Of a stretch of 11,245 nt of DNA, positions 1 through 6,252 are shown in pieces. The DNA comes from Pseudomonadota bacterium (GTDB lineage: Bacteria > Pseudomonadota > Gammaproteobacteria > Steroidobacterales > Steroidobacteraceae), in contig JAKCEJ010000061.1 of assembly GCA_021838065.1 (NCBI GenBank), positions 1-11,245 on the forward strand, written 5' to 3'. The notes below the pieces were generated by a model, which did not search any database, was not told the DNA's origin, and saw nothing but the letters and a program-made list of their open reading frames with translations. Both the position numbers and the translations under genes were made by a program. Position 1 is the stretch's first letter. Every line of letters begins with the position of its first letter.

Positions 1-153
1 CAACCTTTTGACGCGATCTGTGTTCTTGGGGGGCATGCCTGGCTCGCGACGAGCCGGACCTCGCCAACCCGGCCGCCGCGCGATGGACGGCCAGAAAGCT
101 GGCTCGCAGAATCCAGGCTTGCGCTCCCCGCCCCAGTCCTGAAGGAGCCCGTC
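1..153. other. Upstream region of the DUF4097 gene; no gene proven
   Basis: No complete gene is visible here. One plus-strand frame is open from the window edge to a TGA at 140-142, immediately before the next gene's ribosome binding site. It could therefore be the tail of an upstream gene, but its roughly 46 codons are rich in Gly, Pro and Arg and match nothing I recognise. The frame of the downstream gene is also free of stops back to position 1, which is common by chance in such GC-rich DNA. A perfect 6-bp inverted repeat (GGCTCG/CGAGCC, 3-nt loop) lies at 41-55 and has no T-tract. I see no convincing promoter. Confidence 0.4.
142..147 (+). promoter_or_regulatory. Strong Shine-Dalgarno for the DUF4097 gene
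   Basis: AAGGAG lies 6 nt upstream of the ATG at 154. It is the best ribosome binding site in the window and it decides the start of this gene, because the reading frame itself stays open to the window edge. Confidence 0.85.
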
Positions 154-1062
154 ATGGCCAAATCGACTGTCAGAGCTTTGGTGCTCATCGCCGCAACGCT
201 CGTCTCCTCGTGCGCCTTCGCCGCGCATGGGACCTACGACCGGCAAGTCAGCGCGCCCGCGGGCGGCAAACTGACGTTTCGGACCGATGTCGGCTCGGTG
301 ACCGTCGTCGGGACCAGCGGCTCCGATGTCGTCGTTCACGCCGATCTGCAGGGCCCGAAGTCCTATCTGTCTCGCGTTCGCATCACAACCGAGCGGACGC
401 CCTCGGGGGTCACGGTTTCGGCCCACGAGCCCTCCAGCGGCTGGTTTCACTGGTTTGGCTTCGGGTGGCACCGGGTGCGATTCACCGTCCAGGTGCCGAG
501 CGACTATCCGGTCGACGTGCGGACCTCGGGCGGTGATCTGACTGTGCAGGACGTGAGCGCCGCCGTGCGCGGCGCGACCTCGGGCGGCGGCGTGGTGGCC
601 GAGAACATCACCGGTACGGTAGACCTTCATACCTCCGGCGGCAGCGTTGATGCGCAGCACCTCACGGGGCCTGCGCATTTGAGTACCTCGGGCGGGAATG
701 TCCATGTCGTGGATTCGACGGGGAACCTCGATCTGCGCACCTCCGGCGGCGACATCCGCATGCGCAACGACGACGGTCAAGTCCACGCCGTGACCTCCGG
801 CGGCGACATCCGCGCGCAGCTGCGCTCGAACCAGGGCATCACCCTCAAAACGGACGGCGGCGACATCACGCTGCGGCTTCCGCAGGACATGCATGCCTCG
901 ATCGAGGCCCGATCGAGCGGCGGCGGGATCACGTCCGACTTCCCCCTGAGCACGGCGCGGATCCAGTCCGGCCATTTTCTGCAGGGGACTGTCGGCGGCG
1001 GCGGCCCGCCCATTACGCTGCACACATCGGGCGGCGACATTCATATCGAGCCGATGCGCTAG
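154..1062 (+). CDS. Exported DUF4097-family beta-repeat protein
   Basis: This 302-residue protein has a signal sequence (residues 1 to about 23) and then a domain typical of the DUF4097 / putative auto-transporter adhesin head-like group. It probably folds as a right-handed beta-solenoid. From about residue 124 to 294 the motif Thr-Ser-Gly-Gly recurs seven times exactly (for example TSGGDL at 124 and TSGGDI at 291). Degenerate copies (TDGG, SSGG) lie between them, spaced roughly 15-25 residues apart, as expected for one beta-strand pair per turn. The signal peptide could be cleaved after AFA (residue 23). However, Val17-Ser-Ser-Cys20 also fits a lipobox, so it may be a lipoprotein anchored by Cys20. 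The start is fixed by AAGGAG at 142-147. Its molecular function is unknown. Family members often sit near ECF sigma/anti-sigma genes, but none is visible in this window. Confidence 0.85.
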   Translation: MAKSTVRALVLIAATLVSSCAFAAHGTYDRQVSAPAGGKLTFRTDVGSVTVVGTSGSDVVVHADLQGPKSYLSRVRITTERTPSGVTVSAHEPSSGWFHWFGFGWHRVRFTVQVPSDYPVDVRTSGGDLTVQDVSAAVRGATSGGGVVAENITGTVDLHTSGGSVDAQHLTGPAHLSTSGGNVHVVDSTGNLDLRTSGGDIRMRNDDGQVHAVTSGGDIRAQLRSNQGITLKTDGGDITLRLPQDMHASIEARSSGGGITSDFPLSTARIQSGHFLQGTVGGGGPPITLHTSGGDIHIEPMR

Positions 1063-1077
1063 GCGCGCTCGCGCCTA
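1060..1077. repeat. Hairpin overlapping the DUF4097 stop codon
   Basis: TAGGCGCG and CGCGCCTA are perfect inverted repeats that begin at the TAG stop codon. They fold as a 7-bp stem with a GCTC loop. The stem lies between two convergent genes and may help stop transcription or protect the 3' end. There is no T-tract on either side, so it is not a standard intrinsic terminator. Confidence 0.45.
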
Positions 1078-1103
1078 TCGAAGCGGGTTGCGTGACCGGA
1101 TCT

Positions 1104-1131
1104 CCGGCGCCGCCCCCAGGGCCGGCGCCGG
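1104..1131. terminator. GC-rich hairpin between convergent genes, terminator-like
   Basis: CCGGCGCC (1104-1111) pairs perfectly with GGCGCCGG (1124-1131). The stem continues inward as GCCC/GGGC around a CCA loop, with one bulged C at 1123, giving about 12 base pairs. It sits 11 nt beyond the amidohydrolase stop and about 40 nt beyond the DUF4097 stop, where a shared bidirectional terminator would be expected. No U-run follows on either strand, so termination activity is an inference. Confidence 0.35.
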
Positions 1132-1142
1132 CAGCGGTTCTC

Positions 1143-2150
1143 TCAGCCGAAGTCCGCGGTGGCTGAGCCCTGCAGATGGAACAGCCGGGTGGCGTTGCCG
1201 GCGCGAATGGCGTGACGTTGATCGGGCGGCATCGTCTCGGTCTTGGCGAACATTCCCGCCATGTCGTGGACCTGATGCGGGTAATCGGTGCCGTAGAGCA
1301 CGCGCTCGATGCCGACGATGCGGATCAGATAGTTCAATGCCTCCGGGCTGTAGCAGATGCTGTCGTACCAAATGCGCTTCAGATAGGCCGACGGCCGCGC
1401 CTTGATCCGGCGGCGCGAGGGCAGCTCGACCTCATCACCCTTGTCGAAGCGGCCGATCAGGTAGGGCAGCGTGCCGCCGCCGTGAGAGGCAATCAGCTTG
1501 AGGTTCGGATACCGGTCGAGGAAGCCGTCGAAGATCATCCGGGCGAAGGCGAGCGTCGTGTCCGCCATGAAGCCGACCGACCAGGACAGGTCGTATTGGC
1601 CCATGTCCATGCGGTCCGCACCGGGCAGATCGGTGGGATGGACGAGAACGGGCAGCCTGCGCTCGTCGATGGCCTGCCAGATCGGGCTGAAGACAGGATC
1701 GGTGAGGCTGCGTCCCTGGATGTTGGCGAGCACCATGACGCCCGAGGCGCCGTTGTCCACGGTGCGCCTGAGCTCCTCGAGGGCGCGCTTCGGGTATTCC
1801 CACGGCAGCGAGGTGTACCAGTAGATGCGTCCCGGGTACTTCCGCTGCGCCGCCGCCATGCTGTCGTTGGACTGGCGCGCGACCTCGACGCTGACCTCCT
1901 CTCCGCCCCAGTAGCAGTTAGGGCAGGTCAGCGAGACGATCGCCGCGTCGATGTGGTTCTCGTCCATTTGCCGGATGCGCAGGTCGTAGTCGAGATGGCC
2001 GGGCTGCGGCAGCGCCACGGGCGTCTCGCCGCGGAAGATCTCCTCCTTGCCATCGGGTCGCATCTTCAAGCCGTAGACGCCGCCTTTGGTGCGCAGCAGC
2101 TCGAGATATTCGCGCGTGTAGGCGTGGGTGTGGACGTCAATGATGGCCAT
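1143..2150 (-). CDS. ACMSD-type metal-dependent amidohydrolase (amidohydrolase 2 family)
   Basis: This 335-residue TIM-barrel hydrolase or decarboxylase belongs to the amidohydrolase-2 family, which includes aminocarboxymuconate-semialdehyde decarboxylase (ACMSD), related decarboxylases and hydrolases. The metal ligands are visible: His7 and His9 in DVHTH near the N-terminus, His171 in VLVHPTD, His223 in ASHGGG and Asp289 in YGTDYPH. Their spacing closely matches ACMSD. Many members decarboxylate aromatic or enol acids using Zn or Mn, but the substrate cannot be read from this sequence. No kynurenine or aromatic-degradation genes are adjacent, so I do not call it ACMSD itself. An unusual Cys76-Pro-Asn-Cys79 lies just before the conserved YWGGEE stretch. 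The start at 2150 places HTH at residues 7-9 as in the family; an ATG 12 codons upstream (2186) is less likely. It is probably soluble and cytoplasmic. The 102-nt gap to the upstream GNAT gene shows no clear promoter. Confidence 0.85.
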   Translation of the reverse strand: MAIIDVHTHAYTREYLELLRTKGGVYGLKMRPDGKEEIFRGETPVALPQPGHLDYDLRIRQMDENHIDAAIVSLTCPNCYWGGEEVSVEVARQSNDSMAAAQRKYPGRIYWYTSLPWEYPKRALEELRRTVDNGASGVMVLANIQGRSLTDPVFSPIWQAIDERRLPVLVHPTDLPGADRMDMGQYDLSWSVGFMADTTLAFARMIFDGFLDRYPNLKLIASHGGGTLPYLIGRFDKGDEVELPSRRRIKARPSAYLKRIWYDSICYSPEALNYLIRIVGIERVLYGTDYPHQVHDMAGMFAKTETMPPDQRHAIRAGNATRLFHLQGSATADFG

Positions 2151-2252
2151 GGTGCCTGACTTCTTGCTCCTGAACCCGGGTCGCATTGCCCGCCAAACGC
2201 CGCGGCGCGCTCGCCTGTTCGTAGCGCCGGCCGCGCGTTACGTCGAGTCTGG

Positions 2253-2807
2253 TCAGGGCGCCGGCTCTCTCGGGTCGCCGGCGAGCCGCGCGTACATCTT
2301 GAAATTGCCTGGCACGCCGCGCACCAGGCGATAGGCGCGCAGCAGACCCTCGTACGAGAAGCCGCAGTTGCGCAGCACGCGCTCGGATCGGGTGTTCGTT
2401 TCGAGAACGGTCGCCTGCACGCGCTGCAGGCCGAGCGCCGCGTAGGACCAACCGGTGACGGCAGCGCACACCGCCGTCGCGATCCCGCGGCCCCAGTAGC
2501 GCGGCGCCAGGTCGTACGCAAGCTCCGCGCTGCGGTGCGTCCTCGACACAGAGTGAAAGCCGATCGTGCCCGCGAGGCCGGCACGGCATTCGTCGACGAT
2601 CGCGAAGCGTAGCGCGGACTGCGGATCCGGCGCCTCGTATTGACGCACGCACTCCTCCAGATCCTCGTATCCGCGCAGGTCCCAGCTGGTGTGCTCGATC
2701 ACTTCAGGGATCGACAGATACGCGTACCACTCGGCGACGTCCGCCCGCCGCAGCGGCCGCAGCGCGAAGCCGGCGAGCCCGGATTGGGGCGGCGCCCGGA
2801 TGATCAT
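2253..2807 (-). CDS. GNAT-family N-acetyltransferase, RimJ/RimL type
   Basis: The predicted 184-residue protein transfers acetyl groups from acetyl-CoA to an amine. The acetyl-CoA pyrophosphate loop is seen as RYWGRGIA (residues 103-110), matching the Q/R-x-x-G-x-G/A signature. It is followed by the C-terminal NTRSERVLRNCGF element (138-150), typical of the RimJ/RimL/SpeG-like branch, which acetylates ribosomal protein N-termini or small molecules. The early LRPLRRADVAEWYAYLS segment is also typical. I cannot assign the substrate. The start at 2807 is preferred because GGAG lies 7 nt upstream. A TTG 21 codons further upstream (2870) would extend the frame but has no ribosome binding site and gives an atypical N-terminus. 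The gene lies between glsB-like and amidohydrolase genes on the same strand, with gaps of over 100 nt, so co-transcription is possible but not shown. Confidence 0.85.
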   Translation of the reverse strand: MIIRAPPQSGLAGFALRPLRRADVAEWYAYLSIPEVIEHTSWDLRGYEDLEECVRQYEAPDPQSALRFAIVDECRAGLAGTIGFHSVSRTHRSAELAYDLAPRYWGRGIATAVCAAVTGWSYAALGLQRVQATVLETNTRSERVLRNCGFSYEGLLRAYRLVRGVPGNFKMYARLAGDPREPAP

Positions 2808-2814
2808 GAGCTGG

Positions 2815-2818
2815 CTCC
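2815..2818 (-). promoter_or_regulatory. Ribosome binding site deciding the GNAT start
   Basis: On the minus strand GGAG lies 7 nt before the ATG at 2807. It supports that start over the longer TTG-initiated frame beginning at 2870. Confidence 0.6.
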
Positions 2819-2900
2819 GCCACGTGCAATGCAACCCGCCCGCCGCCGGGGCAGCGGAGCATGCAGTCAATGGCGCAGTCCCGGCGCACGCGGCGCGGGC

Positions 2901-2917
2901 CCGCGGATGATCCGCGG
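2901..2917. repeat. Perfect 7-bp inverted repeat downstream of the GlsB-like gene
   Basis: CCGCGGA and TCCGCGG flank a TGA loop. The repeat lies 14 nt beyond the stop of the minus-strand GlsB-like gene and could form an RNA hairpin there. No T-tract follows on the minus strand, so its role as a terminator is uncertain. The interval 2808-2931 otherwise shows no gene. Confidence 0.4.
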
Positions 2918-2931
2918 CCGCGCGAGGCCGC

Positions 2932-3177
2932 TCAGGCCTTCTTCAGCAGCCGGGTGATCCAGACCAGGATGACCGCGCCGATGAACGCGACGATGATCGA
3001 ACCGATCAGACCGCCACTGTGCCAGATTCCCAACAGGCCGAACAGCCAGCCGCCGAGGAGGCCGCCGAGAATTCCGAGGATGATGTCCACGACGATGCCG
3101 TAGCCGCCGCCCTTCATGACTTTGCCAGCGCCCCAGCCCGCAATCAGACCGACGATCAACCACGTGATGATGCCCAT
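2932..3177 (-). CDS. GlsB/YeaQ/YmgE-family small membrane protein
   Basis: This 81-residue, Gly-rich, very hydrophobic protein has about three transmembrane segments (roughly residues 3-17, 26-50 and 56-77) and a short basic tail, LLKK. The opening GIITWLIVGLIAGWGAGKV and the central GYGIVVDIILGILGG are hallmark stretches of the transglycosylase-associated / GlsB family. These are inner-membrane proteins linked to general stress response in several bacteria; their biochemical role is not established. The start at 3177 is chosen because GGGAGG (3182-3187) lies 4 nt upstream on the minus strand. An ATG four codons further up (3189) overlaps that site and has none of its own. It is probably transcribed from its own promoter within the 209-nt gap upstream. 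Confidence 0.9.
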   Translation of the reverse strand: MGIITWLIVGLIAGWGAGKVMKGGGYGIVVDIILGILGGLLGGWLFGLLGIWHSGGLIGSIIVAFIGAVILVWITRLLKKA

Positions 3178-3386
3178 GACGCCTCCCATTCAGCCGATGT
3201 CGAGAGCCCGTTCAGGTTGCCGATACCGATCGCGCGCACATTGTGCAACCGCGCCGCTCGTTACTTCTTCTTGCGCGCGGTGATGATACGCCGCTCCCCG
3301 ACACGCCACAACGCGCCCTGACCTGGAGAGTCCTCAACGGTCTCTCAGCAGTCCGAGGGCTCGGCGCCGCGTCTCGACCGCTGTGC
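3178..3386. other. Intergenic region between modBC and the GlsB-like gene
   Basis: This 209-nt gap should hold the 3' end of the modBC transcript and the promoter of the GlsB-like gene. It contains the ribosome binding site at 3182-3187 and a short palindrome, GCACA-T-TGTGC, at 3236-3246. A minus-strand 17-codon frame (3261-3311, TTG start) would encode a basic peptide ending RRIITARKKK. No -35/-10 pair is strong enough to call. The best hint is TTGCAC with TATCGG 17 nt later on the minus strand, about 50-75 nt upstream of the start codon, which is weak. Confidence 0.4.
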
Positions 3387-5204
3387 TCAGGTGCGCGGCC
3401 AGACCTGGATCCGCTCGGCATCGAGGTCGAATCGGCAGTGCTGTCCCGGCACCAGATCGTGCCCGCAGGCCGCCCGGATGCGCGCCTCCCCGAAACGGAT
3501 CAGCGCCCGCGGCAGCGGCCCCTCGCCGAGCGCCTCGACCGTGCCGGCGTGCCGGCCGCCCTCGTGCAGCCAGAGGCGATCCGCCGGGATGCTCCAGCCG
3601 ACGGGGCCCACCGGCAGCGGCGGACCGGGTACCTCGAGCGTCACCCCGTGGCCGAGCGCGATCCGGTTGGCGCCGGCGGCGAGTCCTTCGGCCACGTTGT
3701 CGGCGCCCAGCAGCCGCGCGGCAAGCTCGTTGACCGGGCGGCGCAGCACCCGCTCGGCCGGGCCGCTCTGCAGCGGGCGCCCGCCGCAGAGCACCAGGAT
3801 CTCATCGGCGAGCAGCAGCGCCTCGATGGGGTCGTGGGTGACCAGCAAGGTGGTGATGGGCAGCTCCGTCTGCAGGGCGCGCATCTCGCGGCGCAGTGTC
3901 CCGCGCAGCGGGGCATCGAGCGCGGAGAAGGGCTCATCGAGCAGCAGCAGATCCGCCGGACGCACCAGCGCGCGGGCAAGTGCGACCCGCTGCTGCTGTC
4001 CGAGGGACAGCTGCGCCGGCCACCGGTGCGCCAGATCCGTGAGGCCGAGGCGCTCGAGCCAGCGCGCGGCGAGCGCCGCATCGGCGCCGGCCGGAAAGCG
4101 CAGCTGCCCGGCGACGTCGAGATGGGGAAACAGCGCGTAACTCTGCGGAACGTAGCCGATGCGGCGCCGGTCGGGCTCGAGCCCGGTCAAGTCCCGCGAT
4201 CCGATCCGGATCATGCCGCGCTCCGCACGCTCCAATCCCGCGATCAGCTTCAAGGTCAGCGACTTGCCCGAGCCCGACGGACCGAGAATCGCGAGCCGGC
4301 GCGCCTCGCTCGACCAGTGCACCGCCAGGCGAAAGCCCGGCAGGTGCCTTTCAAACTCGAAGGACAGACCCGTCGCAGCGGCCGGTGCCGCCGGTGCACT
4401 CGGTATCGCGATGCGCGGTGCGGCGGCCGACGGCGGCGGACCGCGTGGTGCGCGCCGCTCGCGCACCACGCTGCTCAGGGTCATGATCGCGAGCGCGAGC
4501 ACGATTGCCGGCAGCAGCACGGGCAGCATGGCCGGCAGGCCTTGGTCGCCGAATGCGACGTAGGTGTAGACCGGCAGCGAGTACGGATGGTAGGCGACCA
4601 TTACCGTGGCGCCGAACTCGCCGAAGGCGCGCAGCCACGCCAGCAGCAGTCCGGCGAGCAGCGCCGGCCTCGCCGCCGGCAATGTCGCGCGCAGGAACAC
4701 TGCGAGGCGGCCGCGCCCCAGGGTGGAGGCGACATCCTCGATCGCCGGATCGATCGACCCAAACGCGGATCGGGCCGCGATGATGACGAACGGGGCGGAG
4801 ACGAACGCCTCGGCCAGCACGATGCCCGCGAACGAATCGGTGAGCGCACCGTCGGCGAGGCGGCCGAGCGGAGCGTTGTAGCCGAGCAGGAACAACAGCA
4901 GCACGCCGCTGGCGAGCGGCGGCAGGGCGAGCGGCAGCTGGACGAGAAAGCCGAGCACGCCCATGAGGCGCCCGCGCACGCGCGCCAGAAGAAACCCGAG
5001 CGGAATGCCGCACAGGGCGGTGAGCAGCGTCGCGCTGCTGGCACTGGCGAACGATACGGCGCACGCGCGTGCCAGGGCCGGATAGTCGACACGGCTCCAA
5101 TGTGCCGCCACAGCGGCCTGCACCCCGGCGATGAGCGGCGCGATGAGATAGATCGCGAGCAGGCCGGCGAGCCAGGGCAGGGGCGAGGCGACCTTGCGCT
5201 TCAC
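3387..5204 (-). CDS. modBC: Fused molybdate/tungstate-type ABC transporter permease-ATPase (ModB-ModC)
   Basis: This 605-residue single chain joins an ABC importer permease to its ATPase. Residues 1 to about 248 form a ModB/WtpB/CysT-like permease with about five or six membrane helices, LPLALPPLASG (90-100) and the cytoplasmic EAA-type loop (about 152-200, ending RAFGEFGATVMV). A Pro/Ala-rich linker (about 250-278) leads to the ATPase: Walker A GPSGSGKS (308-315), Q-loop VPQ (352-354), signature LSLGQ (399-403) instead of LSGGQ, Walker B LLLLDEP (419-425), D-loop SALD and H-loop His457. A TOBE-like ligand-sensing domain follows (about 500-605). Two copies would make the full transporter. The adjacent binding-protein gene ends 40 nt upstream and sets the substrate guess to molybdate or tungstate; sulfate is less likely. 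Translation starts at a GTG with no good ribosome binding site. No ModE-like operator is evident. Confidence 0.88.
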   Translation of the reverse strand: MKRKVASPLPWLAGLLAIYLIAPLIAGVQAAVAAHWSRVDYPALARACAVSFASASSATLLTALCGIPLGFLLARVRGRLMGVLGFLVQLPLALPPLASGVLLLFLLGYNAPLGRLADGALTDSFAGIVLAEAFVSAPFVIIAARSAFGSIDPAIEDVASTLGRGRLAVFLRATLPAARPALLAGLLLAWLRAFGEFGATVMVAYHPYSLPVYTYVAFGDQGLPAMLPVLLPAIVLALAIMTLSSVVRERRAPRGPPPSAAAPRIAIPSAPAAPAAATGLSFEFERHLPGFRLAVHWSSEARRLAILGPSGSGKSLTLKLIAGLERAERGMIRIGSRDLTGLEPDRRRIGYVPQSYALFPHLDVAGQLRFPAGADAALAARWLERLGLTDLAHRWPAQLSLGQQQRVALARALVRPADLLLLDEPFSALDAPLRGTLRREMRALQTELPITTLLVTHDPIEALLLADEILVLCGGRPLQSGPAERVLRRPVNELAARLLGADNVAEGLAAGANRIALGHGVTLEVPGPPLPVGPVGWSIPADRLWLHEGGRHAGTVEALGEGPLPRALIRFGEARIRAACGHDLVPGQHCRFDLDAERIQVWPRT

Positions 5205-5244
5205 GCCGGGCGCCCGCGGTGCGTGAGGCGGCGCCCCGCGCGGC

Positions 5245-6192
5245 TCATGTGCGCGGGCCGCTCGCCAGGAGGCGGCGCAGTGGCGCCGGCAAATCGCGGA
5301 CGTCGCCGCTGACGAGGGGCCGCAGCAGGCTCAGGCCATGCGCGCGCATGAGCGCGCGGCCCTCGGGTCCGAGCAGAAACGCGATGAACGCCACCGCGGC
5401 ACGCGGGTGCGGCGCGTGGCGCACGAGCGCGATCGTGTACAAGGCCTCGGGCGTAATGGCGGACGGCAGCCGCACCGACGGGATATGCGCAGCGTCGGTC
5501 TCCGTCGAATAGAAGAAGCCGGCATCGAGCTGGCCGGACTGCAGGCGTCCCACCAGCGTCTCCTCGGGCAGCACCTGCGCGGGGTTTTCCCGCCCGCCGA
5601 GGATGCGCCGCGCGAGTCCGGGCAGGTGGTAGTAGGCGGCGGCGCGTCGCATCAGCTCGAGCGTCTGGGCGCCCTTGGGATCGAGCTTCGGATCGGTGCG
5701 TCCGAGGCGCATGCCCGGCCGCTGCAGCACCAGGTACCACGGGTGCGATCGCCACAGCGGCGCGAAGCGGCTGTGCGGGTTGTAGCCGATCACCAGCGGC
5801 GAGCGCGCGAAGGTGATGTACGCGCCGATCCGATTGCCATGGCGCTTGCCCATGAGCCGGGCATTCACCGCGGGCGCGGCGCTCAGGAACACATCCGCGC
5901 GCCGCAGGTGCGCGCGAATCTCGTTCGCGAGCAGCTGCGAGCCGCCGGCGAAGCCGCGGAAATGATCGCCGCTGGCGCGGTCGAACGCGGGACCGACGGC
6001 GCGCTCCATCAGGTTGACCAGCGAGCCGGCGTAGAGCACCGAGACGTCGGTGCCGGCGCGGGCGGTTGCGGCGAACAGCCCCGTCAGCAGTATGGCAGCC
6101 GCTGTGAAGAGTGGCCGGCGCAGATGCGTCGATGGTCGGCGGGCCTGCTGGCCGCAGATGACTGCCTGCGAATTGCGCGCTCGTTCAAACAC
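5245..6192 (-). CDS. modA: Periplasmic molybdate/tungstate-type binding protein (ModA/WtpA-like)
   Basis: This 315-residue exported solute-binding protein would capture an oxyanion in the periplasm and deliver it to the fused ModBC encoded next. The N-terminus is unusually long (about 25 residues) before a hydrophobic signal core (about 28-44), with probable cleavage after ATARA (46). The mature protein opens VSVLYAGSL, then FAGGSQLL (81-88) and ADVFLSAAP (99-107). The stretch GRTDPKLDPKGAQTLEL (164-180) and Tyr187-Tyr188 resemble the WtpA/archaeal ModA branch more than E. coli ModA. Exact metal-oxyanion ligands cannot be assigned without alignment. Translation starts at GTG (6192), with AGGA 7 nt upstream. 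Pip ends 60 nt upstream on the same strand, so pip, modA and modBC may share a transcript. Tungstate and molybdate cannot be told apart from sequence alone. Confidence 0.83.
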   Translation of the reverse strand: MFERARNSQAVICGQQARRPSTHLRRPLFTAAAILLTGLFAATARAGTDVSVLYAGSLVNLMERAVGPAFDRASGDHFRGFAGGSQLLANEIRAHLRRADVFLSAAPAVNARLMGKRHGNRIGAYITFARSPLVIGYNPHSRFAPLWRSHPWYLVLQRPGMRLGRTDPKLDPKGAQTLELMRRAAAYYHLPGLARRILGGRENPAQVLPEETLVGRLQSGQLDAGFFYSTETDAAHIPSVRLPSAITPEALYTIALVRHAPHPRAAVAFIAFLLGPEGRALMRAHGLSLLRPLVSGDVRDLPAPLRRLLASGPRT

Positions 6193-6252
6193 GGTCAGAT
6201 CCTACAGCAAAGTCCTTGGCCCGGTCCGGCGGCGCCCGGCGATCCGTGCCGC

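Noticed and set aside
8..36. TTGACG as a -35 box for the DUF4097 gene
   Set aside because: The expected -10 position reads GGGCAT, and an ECF-type reading of the same region has the wrong spacing.
1176..2159. Open plus-strand frame of 327 codons opposite the amidohydrolase
   Set aside because: It is the antisense of a gene with all catalytic motifs intact; composition is that of a shadow frame.
2865..2870. TTGACT on the minus strand as a -35 for the GNAT gene
   Set aside because: No acceptable -10 element lies 16-18 nt downstream; the region there is almost pure G and C.
3243..5312. Open plus-strand frame of 689 codons opposite modBC
   Set aside because: It is the antisense shadow of a well-conserved ABC transporter gene. 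Its translation is Arg/Gln/Gly-rich without domain motifs, as expected in GC-rich DNA.
6193..6252. ModE operator or molybdenum-cofactor riboswitch upstream of modA
   Set aside because: The 60-nt gap has no AT-rich ModE-like inverted repeat and is too short for the full riboswitch.
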